In this document: piece after piece, positions 26,503 to 33,335 of the stretch
How positions within the stretch are numbered: position 1 is the stretch's first letter
How the letters are laid out: every line of letters starts with the position of its first letter
Origin: Alphaproteobacteria bacterium
GTDB lineage: Bacteria; Pseudomonadota; Alphaproteobacteria; Caulobacterales; Parvularculaceae
Length of the DNA: 33,335 bases
Direction of reading: 5' to 3'
Assembly (NCBI GenBank): GCA_030426465.1
Contig: JAUHYK010000050.1
Coordinates: 1-33,335, forward strand
Made by a program: the position numbers and the translations under genes
Notes under the pieces: model-generated
Database searches by the model: none
What the model was told of the DNA's origin: nothing
What the model saw: only the letters and a program-made list of their open reading frames with translations

Positions 26503-26957
26503 GCTGGTGGCATGATCTTTCCGCGCGCGAGCGCTTGTTGATCCTGATCGCGGGCGGGCTCGCTGGTGTGTTGTTCCTGTCTTTGGGAATTATGCGCCCG
26601 CTCGCTGACCTCCGATCAGACGCGGCGCGTAAAGCGTCTGCGGCTCGCGACGGCTATGAACTTACCGCGGCGGCGGCGGCTGTCTCCGGCGGCTCAGAGG
26701 CTTCGGCGCCTCAAGCGGCTGCGCCACTGCGACAGACTATCCTTGAAACTGCGCGCAGCGCCGGGGTTGAGCTGGTTCGTATCGGTACGGAGAATAATGG
26801 CCAGATTGAAATTCAGGTCGCTGCGGTAAGCGGCGATGTGTTTTTTGAGTGGCTGGCGCTCATGCAAAACAGGTTTGGCGCTAGCATCGCATTCGCAGAT
26901 ATCGCGCGCGGTGAGGATGGCATGGTCACGCCGCAGGTTCTGGTGCTGGAGCGGTGA
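26499..26957 (+). CDS. gspM: T2SS inner-membrane protein GspM
   Basis: A 152-residue bitopic protein of the GspC-L-M platform. It has a short cytoplasmic N-terminus (SWWHDLSARERLLI), one membrane helix (about 12-32), an Ala-rich coiled segment, and a small periplasmic domain ending VLVLER. Overlaps gspL by ATGA. Confidence 0.92.
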   Translation: MSWWHDLSARERLLILIAGGLAGVLFLSLGIMRPLADLRSDAARKASAARDGYELTAAAAAVSGGSEASAPQAAAPLRQTILETARSAGVELVRIGTENNGQIEIQVAAVSGDVFFEWLALMQNRFGASIAFADIARGEDGMVTPQVLVLER

Positions 26958-26959
26958 CG

Positions 26960-27739
26960 ATGGCGCAAAAAAACCAGCCTGAGGCGTCGAGCTCATTGCG
27001 GATGCCTTTGATCATTGGCGCATTTGTTTTTCTGGGGACTTTGATTGCGTCGATCCCGGCCAGCGCTGTTTCGCTCTTCGCCAATAAAAGCGGCGGCGCA
27101 CTATCTTACGCCGAAGCGCGCGGGACGATCTGGGAAGGTGAACTCGGCTCTGTCTCCGCCGGCGGGGTTGCGCTCGGCGATGTCAGATTTCGCTTGTCGC
27201 CGCTATCCCTATTACGATTGTCGCCTGAAATGACCCTTTCCGTCGATGGCGTTGTGCGCGGTTCGGGAACGGTGTCTGCTGGCGGAGGACGCGTGTCCCT
27301 GCGCAATGTAGAGGCGGATATCGACCTCGCCGCCGTCGCGGTGCGCGGTCTTCTGGGGGAACCGGCGCAAGGCGAGGCGAGGCTGGATGTTGAGCGCCTC
27401 GATTTCAGCCTTGAAGATGGCTGTCGTCAGGCGTTCGGAACCTTGTGGACCAACGCGCTCGACGGGCCGACGAAACGTTATAATCTGCCGCCCTTGCCGT
27501 TGAGCGGGCAGGTTGAATGTGACGGCGACAAGCTGGCGGTGACGCTGGCGGGTGAGAATGAGCGCATGGCGGCCGATCTTCGCCTCCTTCTCAATCCAGC
27601 GCTCACTTATGAAGTCACGGCGACGGCGCGCGCCTCGGAAGAAAACATCGCTTCCGCTTTGCGCGTCTTCGGTTTTGAAGATGATAATGGCGCGCTGACG
27701 TATGGCTCGGCCGGCATTTTGACAGGAGCAGGATCATGA
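26960..27739 (+). CDS. gspN: T2SS protein GspN
   Basis: GspN, 259 residues, is an inner-membrane T2SS part found in only some systems; its exact role is not settled. It has an N-terminal helix (about 13-35) followed by a beta-rich periplasmic domain with YAEARGTIWEGELGSVSAGG, typical of the family. I chose the ATG at 26960 because GGAG lies eight bases upstream; a GTG at 26954 that overlaps gspM (GTGA) adds two residues and is equally possible. The stop overlaps the next gene by ATGA. Confidence 0.9.
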   Translation: MAQKNQPEASSSLRMPLIIGAFVFLGTLIASIPASAVSLFANKSGGALSYAEARGTIWEGELGSVSAGGVALGDVRFRLSPLSLLRLSPEMTLSVDGVVRGSGTVSAGGGRVSLRNVEADIDLAAVAVRGLLGEPAQGEARLDVERLDFSLEDGCRQAFGTLWTNALDGPTKRYNLPPLPLSGQVECDGDKLAVTLAGENERMAADLRLLLNPALTYEVTATARASEENIASALRVFGFEDDNGALTYGSAGILTGAGS

Positions 27740-28236
27740 AGGCAGTAACGCTCGCATCATGTGCGCTGTTCGCCCTCACTGGCGCATGCGCCACAACAGG
27801 GACAGGGTCCAAAGCGCGTCAGGCGGAGACAGGCGCCGGCGTCGATCTCGCGAGCGAGGCGGCGGGCGCGCAGGGGCTTCGGCCGATCGCCGATGCAAAA
27901 CTGCCGGAAAAATCCTGCGGCATGGTGCTATGGACTCTGGAAGGCCGGCGCCCAGCGGCGGTGTTCCGGTTTGTCTCGGGCGATGAAGCCGAGATCAATG
28001 TCGCCGGCGAGCCAGTGATCTTGAAGCGTATCGATTATGCAGGCGCCGCCGGGTTCGGCGTTTTCGAACGTCAGACCTTTGACAGCGGCGACGGGGTGAC
28101 GGTGGATGTTTCGGCGCGTTTCGGCCTTGGCTTTGAAGGCGGAGCTTATCTGGAGCAGGGATTGATCAAGGTCCGTGACAACAAAGGCTGGAGCATGGTG
28201 TCGCCGACAGCGGGCATCGCCGGCTGCAAGGATTAA
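27736..28236 (+). CDS. Unknown lipoprotein coupled to the T2SS operon
   Basis: A 166-residue lipoprotein (lipobox LTGAC, lipidated Cys18, Ala at +2, so outer membrane expected). A disordered region follows (about 20-55), then a beta-rich domain beginning SCGMVLWTLEG and ending IAGCKD. Cys61 and Cys164 at the two ends could form a disulphide. Its ATG overlaps the gspN stop by four bases, so it is the last gene of the T2SS operon. It could be a pilotin, a secretin-associated lipoprotein or a substrate. It does not look helical like GspS/AspS pilotins. I recognise no family. Confidence 0.85.
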   Translation: MKAVTLASCALFALTGACATTGTGSKARQAETGAGVDLASEAAGAQGLRPIADAKLPEKSCGMVLWTLEGRRPAAVFRFVSGDEAEINVAGEPVILKRIDYAGAAGFGVFERQTFDSGDGVTVDVSARFGLGFEGGAYLEQGLIKVRDNKGWSMVSPTAGIAGCKD

Positions 28237-28267
28237 TTTTCCGGGCCTAAAAAGCCGACCCCACATT

Positions 28268-29026
28268 TTAATGGATATGGCCGCCAGCCATTTTTTCAAA
28301 CAGGATGGCGGCGGTGCCGATGACAACGCCAAGCATGGCGATGTCATAGCCGCGCTTGTTCGGCGTTTTCGTGGCGTGCGGCCCGAGATGGAAGATCAGC
28401 ACATAGATCAGGGCTCCGGCGGCGGCGCCAAGCATCGCGGCAAGAGGCGGCGCGCTGGCGAGGCTGAAGATTGATTGCGCGGTTATAGTTCCCGCTACGG
28501 TTGTTAACGCCGCCGCGATCAACGCGAGAATGATGGCGCGTGAGCGTTGCAATCCGGCCTGGGCAAGAAGCGCGTAAGCAATGACGCCTTCGGGAAACTC
28601 ATGAAACAGGAGTCCGCCTGTGGCGAGCCACCCGGTAAAGGCTTCATCCCAAAAGGAGGCTGCGTAAACCGCGCCATCCAAAAACGAATGCGCCGCAAGG
28701 CCGATGATAGAGACATAACCAAAGGTGAGGGCGGCGCCTTCCGGCTGGCGCGCGACGGCTGTCTGGACGCCCATGCCGATCAGCACCATGGCGACAAAGC
28801 CCGCGAGAACCCAACTTAATGCGGATATGGAGATGCTTGTCGCTTCGGGGATAAGGTGGAACATGACGCCCACGCTCAACAATCCCACGGCGAATGCGGC
28901 GCAGTAGGCGCTATTGCGCTGCGCCCAGCCGCTGAACGACGCCATGGCGAAAATGCCAAACGCGCTCATGGCCGCGGCCGCTAGGCTGGCAAGCAGCCCA
29001 TTAATGATGACGCTTTCCCCAAACAA
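28268..29026 (-). CDS. ZIP-family divalent metal transporter
   Basis: A 252-residue, eight-helix ZIP transporter, moving zinc or a similar divalent metal across the inner membrane. The binding motifs of helices 4 and 5 are visible: AHSFLDG (His113, Asp117) and HEFPEGV (His142, Glu143, Glu146). The C-terminus ends GGHIH. The start is a TTG at 29024-29026, because an in-frame stop lies 24 bases upstream and no ATG or GTG fits; AGGAAGG about eleven bases before it supports this. The gene converges on the T2SS operon and is divergent from a CDF exporter. Confidence 0.88.
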   Translation of the reverse strand: MFGESVIINGLLASLAAAAMSAFGIFAMASFSGWAQRNSAYCAAFAVGLLSVGVMFHLIPEATSISISALSWVLAGFVAMVLIGMGVQTAVARQPEGAALTFGYVSIIGLAAHSFLDGAVYAASFWDEAFTGWLATGGLLFHEFPEGVIAYALLAQAGLQRSRAIILALIAAALTTVAGTITAQSIFSLASAPPLAAMLGAAAGALIYVLIFHLGPHATKTPNKRGYDIAMLGVVIGTAAILFEKMAGGHIH

Positions 29027-29111
29027 ACCTGCAGGGCCCCTTCCTGCTTATAGTACGCATACTCTTCGGACGAGTTGTCCTACCCGCAAAACACTCGGGA
29101 TGATAGCAATG

Positions 29112-29129
29112 AAAATGTTATCACGTCAC
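29112..29129. promoter_or_regulatory. Zur-like operator between divergent metal transporters
   Basis: AAAATGTTATCACGTCAC matches the Gram-negative Zur consensus GAAATGTTATAACATTTC at about 13 of 18 positions, including the core ATGTTAT-n-AC. It lies 86 bases before the ZIP start and 161 bases before the CDF start. A weak promoter-like pair TTGCTC (29206-29211) and TAAAGT (29230-29235), with an 18-base spacer, points toward the CDF gene. The rest of the 263-base gap shows no gene. Confidence 0.4.
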
Positions 29130-29289
29130 CTTTTTTTGCCCCGGATCGGCGCCGGTATGGTGAACGAACCCTGTTGAATTTCCTGTGAAATGTCGGCGGT
29201 TTACCTTGCTCTGGCTGGCGCGCGCAGACTAAAGTCGCGCCAACTTGTAAGCCTTCCGCGCGTAGAAGACGACGAAAACCGGCGAGCGC

Positions 29290-30288
29290 ATGGACAATTG
29301 CACCCACCAGCACCACCATCAGCCTGTCGGCAAAGTGACGGGCCGTCTCCTCATGGCCCTGGCGGTCATCGTCATCTTTATGGTGATCGAGGTTGTTGGC
29401 GGGGTCATTTCCGGATCGCTCGCGCTGCTTGCCGACGCCACCCACATGCTGACCGATGCGCTGGCGCTTGGCCTTGCTGCGAGCGCCCAGTTCTTCGCCG
29501 CGCGTCCGGCCGATAAGCGCCTCCATTTCGGCTATCGGCGGGCGCAGGTTCTGGCCGCTTTCGTCAACGGCGTCCTGCTCGCCATCTTGCTTGTGTGGAT
29601 TGTGTTTGAGGCCGTGCATCGGTTTCTCACCCCGGTTGAAGTCGACGCCTCCTTGATGTTGTGGGTCGCCGTGGCGGGCTTCATCGCCAATGCAATTGCA
29701 TTTTTCATTCTTCATCGCCGCGATGAGCAAAACCTCAACATGCGCGGCGCCATGCTGCATGTGGTGAGCGATCTTCTTGGATCTGTGGCGGCGATCATCG
29801 CAGCGCTTGTGATCGCGGGAACGGGCTGGCTGGCGATCGATCCGATCTTGTCTATTGGCGTCGCCTTATTAATTGGCGTGTCCGCGCTAAGGCTTGTTCG
29901 TGAAACCGGCTATATTCTTCTGGAAGGCGCACCCACTAACATTGATATCGCCGAACTCGAAACCGATCTTTTAAAAGCCGCTCAACAGATCAAGAGCGTA
30001 CATAACATTCAGATTTCACAGATCACGCCGGAGCAGCCGCGCCTCACCATGCATGTGACCGTCGCCGATGCGCGCGATGCGGCCGGCGCGCTGGCGGAGG
30101 CCAAGGCCTGTCTAGAAGAACACTACAATATTCATCACTCCACGATTCAGGTGGAAATTGGTGAAGAATGCCCGGATATGAGCGCCGCCAGCGGTCACAA
30201 CCATGAACGAGCGCATGATCACGAGACGGCGCACAGCGGCGGGTCTGTAAAAACACAAAGCGGCGCGGCGGCATTCGCGGCTGATTAA
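29290..30288 (+). CDS. CDF-family zinc/cation exporter (CzcD/ZitB type)
   Basis: A 332-residue cation diffusion facilitator that exports zinc, perhaps cobalt or cadmium, in exchange for protons. Six membrane helices are predicted. The metal site is built from His52 and Asp56 in LADATHMLTD and His157 and Asp161 in HVVSDLLGS, the zinc-type HxxxD pattern on helices 2 and 5. HFGYRRAQVLAAFVNG is a CzcD signature. A His-rich N-terminus (CTHQHHH) and a C-terminal tail (HNHERAHDHETAH) can collect metal. The cytoplasmic domain lies about 210-290. The stop is 10 bases from the converging ligase gene. Confidence 0.94.
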   Translation: MDNCTHQHHHQPVGKVTGRLLMALAVIVIFMVIEVVGGVISGSLALLADATHMLTDALALGLAASAQFFAARPADKRLHFGYRRAQVLAAFVNGVLLAILLVWIVFEAVHRFLTPVEVDASLMLWVAVAGFIANAIAFFILHRRDEQNLNMRGAMLHVVSDLLGSVAAIIAALVIAGTGWLAIDPILSIGVALLIGVSALRLVRETGYILLEGAPTNIDIAELETDLLKAAQQIKSVHNIQISQITPEQPRLTMHVTVADARDAAGALAEAKACLEEHYNIHHSTIQVEIGEECPDMSAASGHNHERAHDHETAHSGGSVKTQSGAAAFAAD

Positions 30289-30298
30289 GATCGCGGGA

Positions 30299-31645
30299 TT
30301 ACGGCGCAGACTGGGCCGGGTTTTCAGTTTCCCCAAGAATTTCCTTGAGACGTTTGCGGCCGCGCCAATTGCGCATGCGCGCTTTCTGGAGCGCATGGCC
30401 CTCTGGTTTTTCATCAGTGACCGCCATTTTACTCAAGGCGGAAACAAGCGCGATGATGACAAGATAGCCATCCCACATCTCCAGCGATACAGAAGCGCCG
30501 CCAATCGCGAATACAGCGAGCGACATTTGTGCGTAATAGGCGAAGCGCCATTTCCAGGGCGCCAGGCGTTCATTGGCGCGGGAAAGATAGATGCGCCACG
30601 CGGTGAGCTGCGCGGCCGCCAGAAGCGAGAGATATATGGCCAGCCCGACAAAGCCTGAACCGCCGAGCACTTCGAAATAAATGCTGTGCGCGGCCTTCGC
30701 GCTGTCGGCGCGTTCGATATCGACCGATTGAGCGATCTCTTTTTCGTAGGAGTTTCTGAGGCCGGCGCCGGTCATGGGATGTTCAACGGCTAGTTTGTAA
30801 TTGATCACCCAGGCGTCGACGCGTCCCATGAAGGAGGCGTCCTGCGTCGCTTCGCCAATGGTGCTCATGCGGTCCGTCCACTTGCCCGGCATGAAGGCGA
30901 TTGTCGGCGCCATGACGAGGACCAAGCCGGCGAGGATGGCGAATTTGTGTTTTGAGCGGAGCCAGAAAAAGCCGCTGAACGCAATAAGCGACAGGAAGGC
31001 GCCGCGGGACTGCGTGCCGATGATCGCGACAACTGCGAGGCAGAACAGCGCGAGAAGGCCCTGCCGTACGATGGGCCGCGCGGATTCTTCCCGCAGATAG
31101 AGGATGAGCGGCAGGATGGTCGCGACGGCGATGCCGAAATGGTTGTTGTCCTCGAGGACCGTGTTGGTAAGGCCCTGCACATGATACTGGCCAAGCGTCA
31201 TGAAGGTGAAAGCAGCGCCCTTGGCGGCCAGAAATCCGATGGATATGACGACCGTCCATACGAGCGCATTGAAGCGAAGTTTCCCCGCCGCCATCTGGGC
31301 GCAAAGAACGATGAACAAGAGCGTCTTGATGAACCGGTCATGATAGATGGCGGAGTTTTCAGGATTCAGGGAAAAGGCCTGCGCGACCATTAACCAGCCG
31401 CCGAACAGGATGATCAGCACGGTTAAAGGATCGAAGCGGAATTTCGTGATTTCACCGGACACGATGTAGGAGGCGATGGTGACCCCGGCGATGATGACAT
31501 TCAGGGGAACGCCGTAGACGCCGAACGCCGCCTGGTGCGGGGTCATTAGCGTAAACCACGCCCAGGTCAGGAGGCCCGCAAAGGGGTGGCGGATCGCGGC
31601 CGCAAGGCAAAGGGCCGTGAACCCCAGAAGAATAAGATCGCGCAT
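30299..31645 (-). CDS. O-antigen-ligase-like protein, exosortase A-associated type
   Basis: A 448-residue polytopic membrane protein with about ten hydrophobic segments. It matches the Wzy/WaaL group, and the start MRDLILLGF, the LMTPHQAAFG segment and LEDNNHFGIAVATILPL resemble the O-glycosylation ligase found with exosortase A and PEP-CTERM systems. GTQSRGAFLSL and the periplasmic loop with HPMTGAGLRNSY and AAHSIYFEVLGGSGFVGL are the conserved Arg/His regions of this superfamily. Neither an exosortase nor a PEP-CTERM protein is in the window. It may act with the GT4 enzyme at 6120-7340. Confidence 0.85.
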   Translation of the reverse strand: MRDLILLGFTALCLAAAIRHPFAGLLTWAWFTLMTPHQAAFGVYGVPLNVIIAGVTIASYIVSGEITKFRFDPLTVLIILFGGWLMVAQAFSLNPENSAIYHDRFIKTLLFIVLCAQMAAGKLRFNALVWTVVISIGFLAAKGAAFTFMTLGQYHVQGLTNTVLEDNNHFGIAVATILPLILYLREESARPIVRQGLLALFCLAVVAIIGTQSRGAFLSLIAFSGFFWLRSKHKFAILAGLVLVMAPTIAFMPGKWTDRMSTIGEATQDASFMGRVDAWVINYKLAVEHPMTGAGLRNSYEKEIAQSVDIERADSAKAAHSIYFEVLGGSGFVGLAIYLSLLAAAQLTAWRIYLSRANERLAPWKWRFAYYAQMSLAVFAIGGASVSLEMWDGYLVIIALVSALSKMAVTDEKPEGHALQKARMRNWRGRKRLKEILGETENPAQSAP

Positions 31646-31666
31646 GCCGTTCGTCGCCGGTTCATT

Positions 31667-31681
31667 GCGGGAAAATCCCGC
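31667..31681. promoter_or_regulatory. Perfect dyad GCGGGA-aaa-TCCCGC upstream of the ligase gene
   Basis: Six-base arms with a 3-base centre, lying between the predicted promoter and the start codon of the ligase gene, 13 to 27 bases downstream of the minus-10 hexamer. This is a usual place for a repressor site. It could also form a leader hairpin. Confidence 0.4.
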
Positions 31682-31694
31682 CTCCGATTAAGCA

Positions 31695-31723
31695 TATATA
31701 CAAAGAACAGGCCGTGACGTCAG
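31695..31723 (-). promoter_or_regulatory. Predicted sigma70-type promoter for the ligase gene
   Basis: On the minus strand, CTGACG (31718-31723) and TATATA (31695-31700) stand 17 bases apart, each 4 of 6 to consensus. The 106-base gap between the ligase and the peptidase genes holds this, the dyad above, and a palindrome TGACGTCA (31715-31722) overlapping the minus-35. Confidence 0.45.
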
Positions 31724-31751
31724 TTCGAGGCGCGGAGATTACCGAACTTGG

Positions 31752-32756
31752 TTAATCGCGCGCCTCGTAAACTGCACGGGCGATGGCGCGGGTCAGGCAA
31801 TCGGACGCCGCCGCGCCAATCCGCGCCACAAGACCATGCCGCAAGGGCTGCGGATCGAAAGGCAGTTCCTTTTCCGCGGTCGCAATGGCGAAAACAATAT
31901 CACCGTCAAAAGCTGTATGCGCCGGGCGCACCGCGCGCGCGATCCCGTCATGGGCCATCATGGCGATGCGTTTGGCTTCAACATTGGTTAAATCGGCGTT
32001 GGTCGCGATGATGGCGATCGTGGTGTTGGCGCCGGCCTGGTTGCGGAAATGCAGCCGTGAGAAATCCGGAAAGGGTTCTGGCAACTCATGAAGCGTCGGT
32101 GGGCTTTTGCCGCCAAACTCGCCGCGGATTTCGTAAGGCCATGCGTGAAAAGTTTCGCCGTCCGCCATATAGACCGATCCGACAGGATTGGCCGCCACAA
32201 GCGCGCCGACGGTGACGCCGTTTTCAAGGACAAGCGATGCAGAGCCGAGCCCGCCTTTAATGACGCCCGCCATGGCCCCGCGTCCCGCGCCTTGCGACCC
32301 CAGTTCAAAATCGGCGCCTGCACTTCTGGCGGCTTTCATGCCGAGAGCGCGATAGGGCGGCGTCTCGCCCCAGTCCTTGTCGCCGTCATTGCCGAGATCG
32401 TGGAGTACGGCGGCCGGCACAATCGGGATCGCCGGTCCCTTGTCGCTGAGTTTCAGGCCGACGCCGTCGACCGAAAGAGCGCTCGCGGCGCCGTCGGCCG
32501 CCGCGAGGCCAAACACAGATCCGCCGGTCAACACAATGGCGTCGGCGCGGCCCACCAGATTTTCAGAAGAAAGCACATCGGTTTCGCGCGTGCCCGGCGC
32601 TCCGCCACGCACATCAGCGGCGGCGATGCAGGCATGCGCGCAGCGCAACACGGTGACGCCGGTTTGCACCTTTTCATCCGTCGCATTGCCGACGCTGACG
32701 CCTGTGACATCAGTGATCAGATTGCGTGGGCCCGGCTTCAATATGTTGTCGCTCAT
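31752..32756 (-). CDS. P1-family self-cleaving peptidase (DmpA / NylC type)
   Basis: A 334-residue member of the Ntn-like P1 family, which includes L-aminopeptidase D-Ala-esterase/amidase DmpA, beta-aminopeptidases and nylon oligomer hydrolase NylC. These precursors cut themselves before a Thr or Ser that becomes the nucleophile. The expected cleavage is Asn244/Thr245 in AGANTTIAIIATN, matching Asn266/Thr267 of NylC. The N-terminal ITDVTGVSVGNA and LTGGSVFGLAAADG are family segments. No signal peptide, so cytoplasmic. Its ATG overlaps the stop of the ABC ATPase gene (ATGA), so it may break down peptides or amides taken up by that transporter. Confidence 0.9.
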   Translation of the reverse strand: MSDNILKPGPRNLITDVTGVSVGNATDEKVQTGVTVLRCAHACIAAADVRGGAPGTRETDVLSSENLVGRADAIVLTGGSVFGLAAADGAASALSVDGVGLKLSDKGPAIPIVPAAVLHDLGNDGDKDWGETPPYRALGMKAARSAGADFELGSQGAGRGAMAGVIKGGLGSASLVLENGVTVGALVAANPVGSVYMADGETFHAWPYEIRGEFGGKSPPTLHELPEPFPDFSRLHFRNQAGANTTIAIIATNADLTNVEAKRIAMMAHDGIARAVRPAHTAFDGDIVFAIATAEKELPFDPQPLRHGLVARIGAAASDCLTRAIARAVYEARD

Positions 32757-33335
32757 TTTTCAACTCCGGAGGTTTCTCCACCTGTTTGGCGCCACCATAT
32801 CACAGGTGCAGCCGCAATGAGGCGCCTTGTGTATTCATTTTCCGGCGCCGTGAAAATCTGCGCCGTATCGCCGCGTTCGACGATGCGGCCTGCCTTCATC
32901 ACGAGCACCCGGTCGGCGATATCGCGGATAACCGACAAATCATGCGTAATAAACAGAAATGAGACGCCGCGTGTTGCGGATAGCGATTGCAGGAGCTCAA
33001 GGATGTGATTGCGTGACGCAATGTCGAGGGCCGATGTCGCTTCATCAAGGACGATGACTTCGGGGCTTGTGGCCAATGCGCGGGCGATGGCGATCCGTTG
33101 GCGTTGGCCGCCGGAAAAGGCATGCGGATATTTGTCGAGGGCGTCCGGCGGCAGACCAACGTTTGTGATCAGCGCCGCCGCGCGCTCACGCTTCTGCACT
33201 TTACTCATGGGCGTATCCAAAAGATGCAAAGGCTCTGCAAGTATATCAACAATGCGTTGGCGCGGATTGAAGCTGGAATAGGGATCTTGAAAGACGATCT
33301 GGATTTTACGCCGGAGGCGGCGCATTGCGGCTTCG
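32753..33335 (-). CDS. Peptide-type ABC transporter ATPase (partial, N-terminus off the window)
   Basis: The C-terminal 193 residues of an ATPase of the DppF/OppF/YejF group, open to the window edge. Visible are the Q-loop (IQIVFQDPYSSFNPRQRI), the signature FSGGQRQRIAIARAL, Walker B VIVLDEATSALD and the H-loop FLFITHDLSVI. The short C-terminal segment (APENEYTRRLIAAAP) is typical of oligopeptide importers. The Walker A motif lies beyond base 33335. It may be the second half of a fused YejF-like protein. The P1 peptidase follows by a 4-base overlap. Confidence 0.93.
   Translation of the reverse strand, partial: EAAMRRLRRKIQIVFQDPYSSFNPRQRIVDILAEPLHLLDTPMSKVQKRERAAALITNVGLPPDALDKYPHAFSGGQRQRIAIARALATSPEVIVLDEATSALDIASRNHILELLQSLSATRGVSFLFITHDLSVIRDIADRVLVMKAGRIVERGDTAQIFTAPENEYTRRLIAAAPVIWWRQTGGETSGVEK

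Noticed and set aside
28237-28267. GGC-ctaaaaa-GCC as a terminator between the T2SS operon and the ZIP gene
   Set aside because: A three-base stem without a T run is too weak to call.
31722-31748. Inverted repeat AGTTCG / CGAACT as a terminator for the peptidase gene
   Set aside because: The arms are only six bases with a 15-base gap and no T run follows.

Overview
The window looks like a piece of chromosome from an alphaproteobacterium with roughly 60% GC, probably near the Caulobacterales, Hyphomonadaceae or Parvularculales. Three things point that way: the run gyrA-coaD-cyclophilin-cyclophilin, alphaproteobacterial motif variants in GyrA and CoaD, and a type II secretion system (T2SS) next to a large lipoprotein and a TonB-dependent receptor, an arrangement that recalls Caulobacter. 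I found no tRNA, rRNA, insertion sequence, integrase or CRISPR array. The placement rests on remembered family features, not on a search.

Layout. 1-1169 (minus): a Tat-exported protein cut by the window edge that begins like a kelch protein, and a periplasmic Cu/Zn superoxide dismutase lipoprotein. 1342-6029 (plus): gyrA, coaD and two tandem cyclophilins, closed by a strong terminator. 6120-9681: a GT4 glycosyltransferase, a succinate-semialdehyde dehydrogenase on the opposite strand, and a crotonase-fold isomerase or hydratase. 9683-28236: the prepilin peptidase, a 957-residue tandemly duplicated surface lipoprotein, a TonB-dependent receptor, and a complete gspC-to-gspN operon ending in an unknown lipoprotein. 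28268-30288: a ZIP-type and a CDF-type metal transporter, divergently transcribed. 30299-33335 (minus): an exosortase-associated O-glycosylation ligase, a P1-family self-cleaving peptidase and the C-terminal part of a peptide-type ABC ATPase.

The most interesting region is 9683-28236. The duplicated lipoprotein is preceded by two tandem PHO boxes: four heptamers like CTGTCAN at exact 11-base steps, 10679-10718. This suggests PhoB control under phosphate starvation. The lipoprotein has features of a T2SS substrate, the prepilin peptidase needed by the T2SS pseudopilins is divergent from it, and the TonB receptor lies directly downstream. Together they read as a phosphate-responsive module for surface display or secretion plus uptake. 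Caulobacter crescentus is known to release a lipoprotein (ElpS) through its T2SS during phosphate starvation; whether this protein is homologous cannot be decided here.

The T2SS genes are tightly packed. Every junction from gspI to the terminal lipoprotein (27736-28236) is a 4-base ATGA or GTGA overlap, or nearly so, which makes that unknown lipoprotein a good candidate for a new accessory part. A 43-codon hydrophobic ORF ends three bases before gspC and may be a small membrane protein or a leader peptide.
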